Assembly (NCBI GenBank): GCA_965219965.1
Contig: OZ244796.1
Location: 1,364,001-1,428,000, forward strand
From: G965219965 sp965219965
Lineage (GTDB): Bacteria > Pseudomonadota > Alphaproteobacteria > RS24
Length of the DNA: 64,000 nucleotides
Direction: 5' to 3'
The position numbers were made by a program, and so were the translations under genes. Below, piece by piece: positions 33,529-41,999 of the stretch; the stretch's first letter is position 1, and each line of letters opens with the position of its first letter. Below the pieces are notes generated by a model. The model was not told the DNA's origin. It saw only the letters and a program-made list of their open reading frames with translations, and did no database searches.

Positions 33529-34491
33529 TTATAGGCCTTCAAATAGCGCGGTGGAAAGATAACGCTCGGCAAAGCTGGGAATGATAACCACAACGCATTT
33601 GCCTTTCATTTCAGGGCGTGCGCCAATTTCCAACGCCGCCGCAATGGCCGCGCCTGAAGAAATGCCGCCGGGTATGCCTTCTAGCTTGGCGGTGCGCCGT
33701 GCCATTTCAAAAGCGGTTTCATTGCTAATGGTGATAATTTCATCAATGAGGCTTTCGTCCAAATTGCCGGGCTTAAAACCCGCACCAATGCCTTGAATTT
33801 TATGCGGCCCGGCCTTGCCGCCTGACAAAACGGGGCTGTCTTCGGGTTCAACCGCAATCATTTTGACGCTGTCTTTGCGCTGTTTTAACACACTGCCCAC
33901 GCCTGTGAATGTGCCAGCCGTGCCAATGCCCGAAATAATAACATCAACCGCGCCGTCTGTGTCGTCCCAAATTTCTTCTGCTGTCGTCTCGCGGTGAATT
34001 TGCGGATTGGCCGGATTGTCAAATTGCTGCGGCATGACGGCATTATCTTGGGTACTCATCAGTTCTTCGGAGCGTTCTATCGCGCCCTTCATACCTTTTT
34101 CGGCAGGGGTGAGTTCCAGCTCCGCGCCTAAAAGCGATAGCATTTTGCGGCGTTCTAGTGACATGCTTTCAGGCATACATAAAATCAGCCGATAGCCTTT
34201 CGCCGCACAAGCAAAGGCCAGCGCAATGCCGGTATTGCCCGAAGTGGGTTCAATAATGACGGATTTGTCATTGAGTATGCCTTGCTTTTCCAACGCCTCA
34301 ATCATGGCCACACCAATGCGGTCCTTAACGCTGGCCATAGGGTTAAAAAATTCCAGCTTTAATAAAATATCCGCACCCGTTTTGGCTTCCGCCGTGATGC
34401 GGTTCAGCCGCACAAGCGGCGTGTTGCCAATGGTCTGGGTGATGTCGTCAAAAATCCGCCCGCGTGTGGCAGCTTTATTTTTCTGGCTCAT
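33529..34491 (-). CDS. cysK: Cysteine synthase (O-acetylserine sulfhydrylase)
   Basis: The 320-residue PLP enzyme makes cysteine from O-acetylserine and sulfide. The PLP lysine lies in MASVKDRIGVAMIE, and the phosphate loop is PTSGNTGIALAFA with GIGTAGTFTGVG later. The length and IGNTPLVRL start fit CysK/CysM. It lies between an Rrf2 regulator gene and the MoeB/ThiF gene, all on one strand, forming a likely sulfur operon. Confidence 0.96.
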   Translation of the reverse strand: MSQKNKAATRGRIFDDITQTIGNTPLVRLNRITAEAKTGADILLKLEFFNPMASVKDRIGVAMIEALEKQGILNDKSVIIEPTSGNTGIALAFACAAKGYRLILCMPESMSLERRKMLSLLGAELELTPAEKGMKGAIERSEELMSTQDNAVMPQQFDNPANPQIHRETTAEEIWDDTDGAVDVIISGIGTAGTFTGVGSVLKQRKDSVKMIAVEPEDSPVLSGGKAGPHKIQGIGAGFKPGNLDESLIDEIITISNETAFEMARRTAKLEGIPGGISSGAAIAAALEIGARPEMKGKCVVVIIPSFAERYLSTALFEGL

Positions 34492-34515
34492 TTTTTTCTC
34501 CCTTTTTTCCCTTAC

Positions 34516-34980
34516 TTAAATGGTGAAATCCATTTCTTTACTCATTTGTGTGCTTGCAGATTTCCCCGCAGTATGGACATTCTCGCAAAGCTCCGCAATA
34601 GAAGTTTTGTCCAAACGGGCTAAAATTTCCGCCTTTAATTCTGTGCATAACTTATCGGCATAGCCCGCGCCATTTTTGCTTAAGCTCTTTGATTCAGGGG
34701 GGATTTTCTGCTCGCGCTCAAGGGCGGCGATGATGCGGATAATGTCGCCCGCCATAATGCGCCGCCTTTCGCGTGCCAGCCTGTAGCCGCCCTTTGGCCC
34801 GCGCACCCCGCGCAAAATATGGCCGCGCACAAGGGCCTGCATGAGTTGTTCCAAATAACGTTGCGGCACATTTTGCCGCTTGGCAATGTCACGGGCTTGG
34901 GCAGGGTTAGGCCGTGCGTGTAGGGCGACATCAATCACGGTTTCAAGGCCAAGCAGTTGTTTGCGCGATAAAGAAAGCAT
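34516..34980 (-). CDS. Rrf2-family transcriptional regulator
   Basis: The 154-residue protein has an Rrf2 winged helix (about 10-80, RDIAKRQNVPQRYLEQLMQALVRG and LRGVRGPKGGYRLARE). IscR-type proteins hold a cluster with three closely spaced Cys in the middle. Here only two Cys appear, in DKLCTEL and AELCENV, some 19 residues apart. It is probably not a classical [2Fe-2S] IscR. Its position upstream of cysK resembles CymR, a regulator of cysteine synthesis. Confidence 0.87.
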   Translation of the reverse strand: MLSLSRKQLLGLETVIDVALHARPNPAQARDIAKRQNVPQRYLEQLMQALVRGHILRGVRGPKGGYRLARERRRIMAGDIIRIIAALEREQKIPPESKSLSKNGAGYADKLCTELKAEILARLDKTSIAELCENVHTAGKSASTQMSKEMDFTI

Positions 34981-34990
34981 GGGGAGATTT

Positions 34991-35449
34991 TCACGTTTTC
35001 ACACCGGTAGAGCCAAAGCCGCCTGTGCGGGCGGTGGCGGGTAGGGTGTCGGTTTCGGTTAAGACGGCTTGGGTAATTGGCGCGATAATCATTTGCGCGA
35101 TGCGCTCGCCGCGCTGAATGGTAAAAGGTTCAGTGCCGTGATTTATTAAAATCACTTGCACTTCATTGCGGTAATCGCTGTCTATGGTGCCGGGGCTGTT
35201 GAGAACAGTGATGCCATGCTTTACGGCCAGCCCCGAACGCGGACGGATTTGCGCTTCAAAGCCTGCGGGCAATGCCATTTCCAAACCCGTCGGGATAAGC
35301 CCGCGCTGGCCAACCGCAAGGGTAATGGGCGCGTCTTGCGGCACGGCGGCGGGAATATCCATGCCCGCCGATTCTTCGGTCGCATAAAAGGGCATGGGTA
35401 AATCCGCCGCATGGGGTAGGCGTTTAACGGGAATTTTTATTTTATCCAT
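34991..35449 (-). CDS. dut: dUTP diphosphatase
   Basis: The 152-residue trimeric enzyme hydrolyses dUTP to dUMP, keeping uracil out of DNA. All five motifs are visible: AGMDIPAA, RPRSGLAVKHG, NSPGTIDSDYRNEV, RGERIAQMIIAP and the C-terminal GGFGSTG. It lies 3 nt downstream of coaBC on the same strand, as in E. coli and many Alphaproteobacteria. Confidence 0.98.
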   Translation of the reverse strand: MDKIKIPVKRLPHAADLPMPFYATEESAGMDIPAAVPQDAPITLAVGQRGLIPTGLEMALPAGFEAQIRPRSGLAVKHGITVLNSPGTIDSDYRNEVQVILINHGTEPFTIQRGERIAQMIIAPITQAVLTETDTLPATARTGGFGSTGVKT

Positions 35450-35452
35450 AAT

Positions 35453-36691
35453 TTAAGCTCCGTTCATGTGGGCGGCGATTTTTTCGGCCAGCCTATCGGC
35501 CACTTTTTCTTTGGCCATTTTTTCCCAGCTTTCAGTTTTATCTGCGTCCAAAATATGCACAGTGTTTTCCGCCCCGCCAATCACGCCACTGGCAGGCGAG
35601 ACATCATTGGCGATAATCCAATCGCAATTTTTGCGTTTGCGTTTCTCTTCCGCATGGGTCAGCACATTATCGGTTTCCGCCGCAAAGCCGACAAGCAAGC
35701 GCGGGCGTTTTTTATGGGCGGCTAAATGGGTGAGAATATCGGGGTTTTCCACCAATTCCAAAACGGGCGGGGCTTGGTTTGGCTGTTTTTTCAGCTTGCT
35801 ATTGGCGGGTTTTTTCGCCCGCCAATCGCCCACGGCGGCGGCCATCACAGCAATATCACGCGGCAAAGCGGTTTCGCATGCGGCCAACATTTCTTCGGCT
35901 GTTTGCACTTGTTGCACATTAAGATGCGGCGGCGGGGTGAGGGCGCATGGCCCAGAAACGAGCAAAGTATCCGCCCCGCGTGCGGCAAGGGCGGCGGCAA
36001 TGGCATAGCCTTGTCGCCCTGATGAACGATTGGCAATATGGCGCACCGGGTCAATGGGTTCATGGGTTGGCCCAGCCGTGACCAATGCGGTGCGCCCAGC
36101 AAGGGAAATGGTTTGGCTGTCTATTTGTGTTTCATCAAGCAAAGCCAAAGCGGCATGGATAATGTCTTCCGCCTCGCTCATGCGCCCCATGCCCGTTTCG
36201 CCGCAAGCCATATCGCCGCTATCAGGCCCGACAATGGCCATGCCGCGTGCGCGTAAGGCGGCGAGATTTTTTTGCGTGGCGGGGTCTTGCCACATTTGCC
36301 CATTCATAGCTGGCGCAAGTAAAATGGGGCGGTCGGTGGCGAGCAAAGTCGCGCCAGCTAAATCATGCGCCCGCCCGCTGGCCATTTTCGCCATTAGGTC
36401 AGCGGTGGTTGGGGCGACAATAATTAAATCAGCCTCACGGGCGAGGCGAATATGCCCCATTTCGGTTTCGTCCATCAGGTCAAACAGGCTTTCATAAACC
36501 TTGTCGCCCGAAATCGCCGCCAATGTTAACGGGGTGACAAATTGCGCCCCGCTATTGGTGAGAATACAGCGCACATTTGCGCCCGCCTGTGTGAGACGGC
36601 GGACAAGCTCAGGGGTTTTATAAGCGGCAATGCCGCCGCCAATAATCAGCAAAATATGCTTGCCATAAAGACTGTTTTCCTGCTGTGCCAT
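35453..36691 (-). CDS. coaBC: Phosphopantothenoylcysteine decarboxylase/synthetase (CoaBC)
   Basis: The 412-residue bifunctional enzyme makes 4'-phosphopantetheine for coenzyme A. The N-terminal flavoprotein CoaC half starts KHILLIIGGGIAAYKTPELV and includes the catalytic APAMNGQMW block. The C-terminal CoaB half has LVTAGPTHEPIDPVRHIANRSSG and KKRPRLLVGFAAET. Start ATG 36691 follows a strong AAGGAG. dut follows within 3 nt. Confidence 0.97.
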   Translation of the reverse strand: MAQQENSLYGKHILLIIGGGIAAYKTPELVRRLTQAGANVRCILTNSGAQFVTPLTLAAISGDKVYESLFDLMDETEMGHIRLAREADLIIVAPTTADLMAKMASGRAHDLAGATLLATDRPILLAPAMNGQMWQDPATQKNLAALRARGMAIVGPDSGDMACGETGMGRMSEAEDIIHAALALLDETQIDSQTISLAGRTALVTAGPTHEPIDPVRHIANRSSGRQGYAIAAALAARGADTLLVSGPCALTPPPHLNVQQVQTAEEMLAACETALPRDIAVMAAAVGDWRAKKPANSKLKKQPNQAPPVLELVENPDILTHLAAHKKRPRLLVGFAAETDNVLTHAEEKRKRKNCDWIIANDVSPASGVIGGAENTVHILDADKTESWEKMAKEKVADRLAEKIAAHMNGA

Positions 36692-36782
36692 GCGGCACTC
36701 CTTTCTTACGGCTCGGCTTTGGGTTTTAGCAAATTCTACGCAAAAAATCCGTATTTTTTTGTGACGAAGGATGAGGGGGCGT

Positions 36783-36812
36783 AAAAGCGGCAAAAGCGGC
36801 GGCTAAAGCGGC
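36783..36812. repeat. Tandem 9-bp repeats at the ubiB 3' end
   Basis: AAAAGCGGC occurs at 36783-36791 and 36792-36800, with TAAAGCGGC at 36804-36812. The third unit covers the ubiB stop codon. Confidence 0.6.
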
Positions 36813-38365
36813 TTTACCAGCAAAAGCCATAGCACCGCTGTGCTGAGTGTGAGGCTGGCCAGCACCAAGAGCCATAAAAAGCGGCGCGGCTTTTGGGCGG
36901 GCATCATATCGGGGTGCAGCTTTAGCCCGTCAGGGGTGAGAATGGTTTCCAATGCTTGTTGGGTGCGCTCAATTTGGGCGAGCGCGTCGGGCAAATTAGC
37001 CAAATGCTTGGCGGCGTTTTTTAACCCGCCTAAAGCATCACGCATCATGGTCTCTGGCCCCATTTCGGTTTTAAGCCATTTACTGACAACGGGTTCGGCG
37101 ACCGTCCAAATGTTCAGATTGGGGTCAAGGGAACGGGCCACGCCTTCCGTGACAACCATGGTTTTTTGCAAGAGCAAAAGTTGCGGCTGGGTTTGCATAT
37201 TAAATTGCGCGGTGACTTCAAATAATTGCGTCAGCAAACGCGCCATAGAAATATCGCTGGCCGCTTGCCCGCTTATCGGCTCACCAATGGCGCGAAGGGC
37301 TTGGGCAAAAGCGTGCTTGCTTTGATTATCTTGCACATAGCCCGCTTCAAAATGAATGTCGGCAAGCCTTTGATAATCGCGGGTGATAAAGCCGTAAAGA
37401 ATTTCCGCAAGAAAACGGCGGCTGGCACGGTCAAGCCGCCCCATAATGCCAAGGTCAATGGCAACCAAATCGCCATTGGCGGCAACGAGCAAATTGCCTT
37501 GATGCATATCGGCATGAAAAAAACCATCGCGCAAAGTGTGGGTTAAAAAGGCTTGCAAAAGCCGTGCCGCCAAATCGGGCAAATCATGCCCCGCTTTTTT
37601 GAGTGCGGCAATGTCAGAAATTTTAATGCCGTCCACCCAACCCATGGTCAGCACGCGGCGGCCTGTGCCGTGCCATATAACGGGCGGGACGCTAAATTGC
37701 GGGTCGGCTTTGGTGTTCTCGGCCATTTCCGAAAGGGCGGCGGCCTCAAGGCGCAAATCCATTTCCAGCTTCACACTATCGGCAAGGGTTTGAATGGCGG
37801 CAACGGGTTTGATGCGGCGGCTGGCGGGAATAAATTTTTCCACCCGCCGTGCCAGCCAGAAAAACATTTTCAATTCCGCACCAAGCTGTTGGGCAATGCG
37901 CGGGCGCAGGATTTTCACGGCGACATCTGTGCCGTCTTTTAGTTTGGCGCGGTGGACTTGGGCAATAGAGGCGGCGGCAATGGGCGGGCTAAATTCAGTG
38001 AACAAGTCTTCGCGGGGCTGGCCTAGCTCTTCGGCCAAAATGCGGGCGACATGGTGGTCGCTAAAGGGCGCGAGGCGGTCTTGCAAATAATGTAAATCTT
38101 CCGCAGGGGCAAAGCCGATAATATCGGGGCGGGTGGCGAGCGACTGGCCGAGCTTAATATAGCTTGGCCCTAATTTTTGCAGGCGTTTGGAAAGGGCTTG
38201 GCCGCGCTTATGGGCATCGCCGTCAAAACGCGGTGCGCCGAAAATCAAGGCACGGCGCAAAGCTCGCAAAGGCCACGCCGCCTTGTGGTGAAAATCGGCG
38301 GGGAGGAAATTTTCCTGTGCGCCCAATAGGCGGAGGAAAGATAAAAGCCGTAAAAATCTAAACAT
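36803..38365 (-). CDS. ubiB: UbiB, atypical kinase-like protein for ubiquinone biosynthesis
   Basis: The 520-residue ABC1/UbiB-family protein has KxGQ motif LGPSYIKLGQSLATRPD, an Ala-rich nucleotide loop (IAAASIAQVHRAKLKDG), VAVKILRP, the HADMHQGNLL loop and IDLGIMGRLDR metal site. Two hydrophobic helices near the C-terminus (FLWLLVLASLTLSTAVLWLLL) anchor it to the inner membrane. It supports coenzyme Q synthesis. ATG 38365 is used; GTG 38374 is an alternative. It follows ubiE by 15 nt. Confidence 0.95.
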   Translation of the reverse strand: MFRFLRLLSFLRLLGAQENFLPADFHHKAAWPLRALRRALIFGAPRFDGDAHKRGQALSKRLQKLGPSYIKLGQSLATRPDIIGFAPAEDLHYLQDRLAPFSDHHVARILAEELGQPREDLFTEFSPPIAAASIAQVHRAKLKDGTDVAVKILRPRIAQQLGAELKMFFWLARRVEKFIPASRRIKPVAAIQTLADSVKLEMDLRLEAAALSEMAENTKADPQFSVPPVIWHGTGRRVLTMGWVDGIKISDIAALKKAGHDLPDLAARLLQAFLTHTLRDGFFHADMHQGNLLVAANGDLVAIDLGIMGRLDRASRRFLAEILYGFITRDYQRLADIHFEAGYVQDNQSKHAFAQALRAIGEPISGQAASDISMARLLTQLFEVTAQFNMQTQPQLLLLQKTMVVTEGVARSLDPNLNIWTVAEPVVSKWLKTEMGPETMMRDALGGLKNAAKHLANLPDALAQIERTQQALETILTPDGLKLHPDMMPAQKPRRFLWLLVLASLTLSTAVLWLLLVKPL

Positions 38366-38380
38366 TTTTCGCACCCATTT

Positions 38381-39142
38381 TTAAGCCACTTTTAGACCGC
38401 TGTGCAAAGCCGCCACGCCGCCCGTGAGCATTTCAAAACGCACACGGGCAAAGCCCGCCTCTTCTATCATGGTTGCAAATTTTTCGGGCGGGGGAAAACG
38501 GCGTATGCTTTCCACCAGATATTGATAAGGCGCGGCCTCGCCCGCAAACCATTGGCCAAGTTTGGGAATGATATTAAATGACCACGCATGATACGCCCAC
38601 GCCAAAGCGGGCTGTTCCACATGGCTAAATTCCAAACATAAAAACCGCCCATTGGGTTTGAGAATACGGTGCGCTTGCGCGAGGGCTTTATCTATATGGG
38701 TGACATTACGAATGCCAAAGGCCATAGTGACGGCATCGGCGCAATTATCGGGCAGGGGCAGGGCTTCGGCATCGCCAAGCACAAAGCTGATATTATCGGC
38801 CTGCTGCTTTGCCGCCCGCGCCCGGCCAACGCGCAGCATTTCTTCGTTAATATCAATAATATCGGCGACAAAACCCGCCCCCGCATTTTGGGCGGCACGC
38901 AAAGCAATATCGCCCGTCCCGCCCGCAATATCTATAAGCCGAAACGGGCGGTCATGGGTGGGCGGACGCAAAGCGGCGACCATATGGGCTTTCCATAGGC
39001 GGTGCAGGCCGAAAGACATGAGGTCGTTCATGGCATCATATTTATCGGCCACTGCATCAAACACGCCGCGCACCCGTGCTTGTTTTTCACCCGCAGGAAT
39101 ATCTTTATAGCCAAAGGGGCTTGTTTTATGTTGGTCTGTCAT
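38381..39142 (-). CDS. ubiE: Ubiquinone/menaquinone C-methyltransferase UbiE
   Basis: The 253-residue class I methyltransferase methylates the quinone ring. SAM motif LIDIAGGTGDIALRAA and the UbiE blocks VFDAVADKYDAMNDLMSFGLHRLWK and AFGIRNVTHIDKALAQAHRILKPNG are diagnostic. ATG 39142 starts MTDQHKTSPFGYKDIPAGEKQ. The gene is divergent from mutM with a 51-nt gap, and is followed by ubiB, the usual order. Confidence 0.97.
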   Translation of the reverse strand: MTDQHKTSPFGYKDIPAGEKQARVRGVFDAVADKYDAMNDLMSFGLHRLWKAHMVAALRPPTHDRPFRLIDIAGGTGDIALRAAQNAGAGFVADIIDINEEMLRVGRARAAKQQADNISFVLGDAEALPLPDNCADAVTMAFGIRNVTHIDKALAQAHRILKPNGRFLCLEFSHVEQPALAWAYHAWSFNIIPKLGQWFAGEAAPYQYLVESIRRFPPPEKFATMIEEAGFARVRFEMLTGGVAALHSGLKVA

Positions 39143-39193
39143 AGGGTTGCACCATAGCTTAAAGCACGCCGTGACGCTAGAGAGGGGGCGAAA

Positions 39194-40027
39194 ATGCCAG
39201 AACTGCCCGAAGTTGAAACCATATGCCGTGGGCTGACGCCGCATTTGGTCGGCCAATCGGTGCGCCGCCTTGTGCTGTATCGGGCGGATTTGCGCTTTGC
39301 TTTCCCGCCCCATATGGCGGCGCAAATTGAAGGGGCGCGAATTGAGCGCGTCAGGCGGCGGGCGAAATTTATTTGCACCTATTTGGATAATGGGCAGGTG
39401 TGGCTGACCCATTTGGGCATGACGGGGCGTTATACAATTTGGCCAAAGGGGGCGGCGGCGGAAGCGGTGCGCCATACGCATTTGGAGGCGGTGCTAAGCA
39501 ATGGGGCGCGGCTGGCCTATAGCGATCCGCGCCGCTTTGGCTATATGGATTTGGTGCCAACGGACGCGCTGGCGGGGTGCAAGCATTTGAGGCATTTGGG
39601 GGTGGAACCGCTGGGGCGCGATTTTAACGGCGCGGTTTTACAGGCGGGCTTTGCGGGTAAAACCACGCCGATTAAAAATGCGTTGCTGAATCAAAGCATT
39701 GTCGCGGGGCTAGGCAATATATATGTATGCGAGGCTTTGTTCCGTGCGGGCATATCGCCCAAACGGGCGGCAGGCCGCGTGGGGGCAGAAAAATGCACCG
39801 CACTGGCGGGGCATATCCGCGCCGTGCTGAAAGAGGCCATTAAAGCAGGCGGGGCGAGCTTGCGCGATTTCGCTGGGGCGGAAGGCCATGCGGGCTATTT
39901 CCAACACCAATTTGATGTTTATGACCGCCACGGGGCGGGCTGTGCCAAGCGCGGATGCAAGGGACGGGTGAAACGTATTGTGCAAAGCGGGCGGGCGAGC
40001 TTTTTTTGCCCATCATGCCAAAAATAG
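39194..40027 (+). CDS. mutM: Formamidopyrimidine-DNA glycosylase
   Basis: The 277-residue base-excision enzyme removes 8-oxoguanine and formamidopyrimidines. MPELPEVETICRGL gives the catalytic Pro2 and Glu3. A helix-two-turn-helix contains NQSIVAGLGNIYVCEALFRAGISP, and the C-terminal zinc finger has four Cys (AGCAKRGCKGRV and FFCPSCQ). Length and layout fit the family. Confidence 0.98.
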   Translation: MPELPEVETICRGLTPHLVGQSVRRLVLYRADLRFAFPPHMAAQIEGARIERVRRRAKFICTYLDNGQVWLTHLGMTGRYTIWPKGAAAEAVRHTHLEAVLSNGARLAYSDPRRFGYMDLVPTDALAGCKHLRHLGVEPLGRDFNGAVLQAGFAGKTTPIKNALLNQSIVAGLGNIYVCEALFRAGISPKRAAGRVGAEKCTALAGHIRAVLKEAIKAGGASLRDFAGAEGHAGYFQHQFDVYDRHGAGCAKRGCKGRVKRIVQSGRASFFCPSCQK

Positions 40028-40061
40028 GGTAAAGTGAAATGAGATATTGGGGACGAAAAAT

Positions 40062-40532
40062 ATGACGCAAAAAATTTTCACGCTGGGGCTGGTGGTTTTA
40101 TTGGCCGCTTGCGGACAGGAGCAAGCCACGCCAACCGCGCAGGGTGAGCCAGCCATGCCAGACGCGCAAATTGAGCAGATAGGGCAGGTCGGGCAGGTCG
40201 GGCAGAGACTTGACCTGCAACAAGGCTTTTTATCTGCCGCACCAGATATTCCGCTTGCCCCGCAACTGGTTGAAAAAATTGAGCAGGCGTTGATATTTGA
40301 TAAGGCCGAAGGGCGCATTATTACAATGGAAGCGGTGTTTATCGCCCCCAATGGCCATGCAGAAGGGGCGGCGGTTTTGGATTTTTACCGCAATGTGCTG
40401 CCCAATTTGGGCTGGCAAAGCCCCAGCGATGGCTGGCAACGCCCCGATAGGCTGGATTTCGCCCGTGGCCATGAAAGCCTGAGCGTGCAAATTGAGGTCG
40501 GGCGGGTGGTGTTTATTTTACGTCCCCTATAG
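40062..40532 (+). CDS. Putative lipoprotein
   Basis: The 156-residue protein has a lipoprotein signal peptide with lipobox LLAAC (Cys about 18). A low-complexity segment QIGQVGQVGQ encoded by a short DNA repeat precedes a soluble domain (about 50-156) with FDKAEGRIITMEAVF, AAVLDFYRNVLPNLGWQ and FARGHESLSVQIEVG. This domain occurs in proteins between mutM and rpsT in other Alphaproteobacteria, and is of unknown function. It should be lipidated and anchored in the envelope. Confidence 0.8.
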   Translation: MTQKIFTLGLVVLLAACGQEQATPTAQGEPAMPDAQIEQIGQVGQVGQRLDLQQGFLSAAPDIPLAPQLVEKIEQALIFDKAEGRIITMEAVFIAPNGHAEGAAVLDFYRNVLPNLGWQSPSDGWQRPDRLDFARGHESLSVQIEVGRVVFILRPL

Positions 40533-40620
40533 GCCGCCGCCAGTCTTGCGCCCTTCGCTCTTGACGGGGGCGGGCGGACGGCCTATAACCGCCGCAAATT
40601 AAGTTGTTTTGAAGGACATT

Positions 40621-40881
40621 ATGGCCAATACAAAGTCAGCCAAGAAAATGGTGCGTAAAATCGCCCGCCGCACGCAAGTGAATAAAGCACGGCGCACCAA
40701 TATGCGAACCCATATTCGCCGCGTAGAAGCCGCCCTTGCAGGGGGCGATAAAACAAACGCAGTAGAGGCTCTGCGCTTGGCGCAACCGAAAATTGTGCGC
40801 GCCGCCCAAAAAGGCATTTTACACCACCGCGCCGCCGCGCGTAAAATCTCGCGGCTGAGCAAACGGGTCAATAATTTGTAA
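40621..40881 (+). CDS. rpsT: Small ribosomal subunit protein bS20
   Basis: The 86-residue S20 binds 16S rRNA. MANTKSAKKMVRKIARR and VEAALAGGDKTNAVEALRLAQ are typical, as is the C-terminal HHRAAARKISRLSKRVN. AAGGA precedes ATG 40621 by 6 nt. It is upstream of dnaA, as in many Alphaproteobacteria. Confidence 0.98.
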   Translation: MANTKSAKKMVRKIARRTQVNKARRTNMRTHIRRVEAALAGGDKTNAVEALRLAQPKIVRAAQKGILHHRAAARKISRLSKRVNNL

Positions 40882-40956
40882 AGCGGCATTTTTAAGTTTT
40901 AACTAATATATCATATTGTTACCCGTGAACGAGACGGCATAACGCTATGAATCCAC

Positions 40957-40988
40957 AACCGTTTTCCTACAAAGGGAAGCGGTTTTTT
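40957..40988 (+). terminator. Rho-independent terminator after rpsT
   Basis: AACCGTTTTCC pairs with GGGAAGCGGTT (with G-U pairs) and a short loop, followed by TTTTTT. Confidence 0.8.
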
Positions 40989-41094
40989 ATTTGACCGATT
41001 ATTAGTCAAGTAAAAAATGCAAAAAAAAATGTAAAAAAAATCCAACTTCTGGCTTAAAGCCCATTGCACTTGTGGCTATTGCTCGCTAAAGTTC

Positions 41095-41100
41095 TATAAT
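41095..41100 (+). promoter_or_regulatory. Consensus -10 box in the rpsT-rhodanese gap
   Basis: TATAAT is a perfect -10 hexamer. The -35 is poor (TTGTGG at 41070 with 19-nt spacing). A transcript from here would have a leader of about 270 nt through the repeats before the rhodanese gene. Confidence 0.4.
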
Positions 41101-41173
41101 TGAATGCGTAAAAAAAACTTCTGAATCGAATCACCAAGAGGACAGCAGAGGGAAATACGCGAAAAGGTCAATG

Positions 41174-41195
41174 AGCGTTTAGCGAGCGTTTAGCG
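41174..41195 (+). repeat. Two abutting 11-bp direct repeats
   Basis: AGCGTTTAGCG occurs twice head to tail (41174-41184, 41185-41195). Confidence 0.85.
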
Positions 41196-41238
41196 CATGT
41201 GTTGTTGGTTTCGTTTTGTAAGCATCATGCGGTTACAT

Positions 41239-41330
41239 AATGTGTGCTGTTAAAATGTGCTGTGAAATGTATTGTGAAAATGTGTTGCGTAAATCTGTTG
41301 CGTAAAAAGTAAAAAGTAAAAGCGTAAAAC
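41239..41330 (+). repeat. Degenerate 13-bp tandem repeat array
   Basis: About five units follow each other, such as AAATGTGCTGTGA, AAATGTATTGTGA, AAATGTGTTGCGT and AAATCTGTTGCGT. They run into AAAAAGT-AAAAAGT-AAAAGCGT. The array ends 45 nt before the rhodanese gene. Confidence 0.75.
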
Positions 41331-41374
41331 TTTTTGACATTGAGGGGCGGGTCTCAACCCATCGCAAGCAAGCC

Positions 41375-41875
41375 ATGATAAATTTGAATAAAATAAAACG
41401 CGCCAAAACAGCCCCGCAGGATTCCACCTATCAAATCGCCACGCTTGACGGGCAGACAGACGGCTATACAGGCGATGTCGCCCCCAAAGAGTGCTGGGCC
41501 GCGCTGGAAGCTGTGCCTGAATCGGCTTTGATAGATGTTCGCACACAGGCCGAATGGGCTTTTGTCGGTCTGCCCAATTTGCACAGCCTCGGCAAGGATA
41601 CGCATCGCATAGAATGGCAATGCTTCCCGTCCATGGCTTTGAATGAAAATTTTACAACAGAATTGCAAACCAGCGTGCCAAATAAAACGGCACCGGTTTT
41701 TTTCATTTGCCGTTCGGGACAACGTTCGGCTTCTGCCGCCCAAGCGGCACAAAAAATCGGCTACGCCCATTCTTATAATGTGGCGGGCGGGTTTGAAGGT
41801 GATGCCGATGCTGATGGGCATCGTGGCCAGCTCAATGGCTGGAAAAAGGAAAATTGCGCTTGGTATCAAGCGTAG
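41375..41875 (+). CDS. Rhodanese-like domain protein
   Basis: The 166-residue protein has a single rhodanese domain (about 35-150) with IDVRTQAEWAFVGLP and the active-site loop FFICRSGQRSASAA, whose Cys would carry the persulfide. Rhodaneses transfer sulfur; the acceptor is unknown. There is no signal peptide. Start ATG 41375 has a weak ribosome-binding site. It lies between rpsT and dnaA. Confidence 0.92.
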   Translation: MINLNKIKRAKTAPQDSTYQIATLDGQTDGYTGDVAPKECWAALEAVPESALIDVRTQAEWAFVGLPNLHSLGKDTHRIEWQCFPSMALNENFTTELQTSVPNKTAPVFFICRSGQRSASAAQAAQKIGYAHSYNVAGGFEGDADADGHRGQLNGWKKENCAWYQA

Positions 41876-41952
41876 TCATGTCCCTTGAGGGGCGCAAATA
41901 AATATGGGCTGGTCGGCGCACCCCCGCGCTGCCAATCCGTGAGTGTAATACC

Positions 41953-41988
41953 AGATAGAAATCTAGATAGAAATCTAGGTAGAGATAA
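41953..41988 (+). repeat. 12-bp tandem repeats in the dnaA leader
   Basis: AGATAGAAATCT occurs at 41953-41964 and 41965-41976, with a degenerate third unit AGGTAGAGATAA. The repeat ends next to the dnaA ribosome-binding site GAGGAGGG. Confidence 0.8.
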
Positions 41989-41999
41989 TGAGGAGGGAT

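Larger units (their letters stand above)
40882..41374. other. Repeat-rich non-coding region between rpsT and rhodanese/dnaA
   Basis: This 493-nt gap has no credible gene. It contains the rpsT terminator, an A-rich stretch (41010-41040), a TATAAT -10 box (41095-41100), two abutting 11-bp repeats (41174-41195), and degenerate 13-bp tandem repeats with an A-rich end (41239-41330). I found no consensus DnaA box (TTATCCACA). Its place before dnaA makes an origin-like role worth checking. Confidence 0.6.

Noticed and set aside
41174..41330. CRISPR array
   Set aside because: The repeats abut or are degenerate with no unique spacers of constant length, and no cas gene is present.
40882..41374. Confirmed oriC call
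   Set aside because: No consensus DnaA box was found by eye; kept only as a question.
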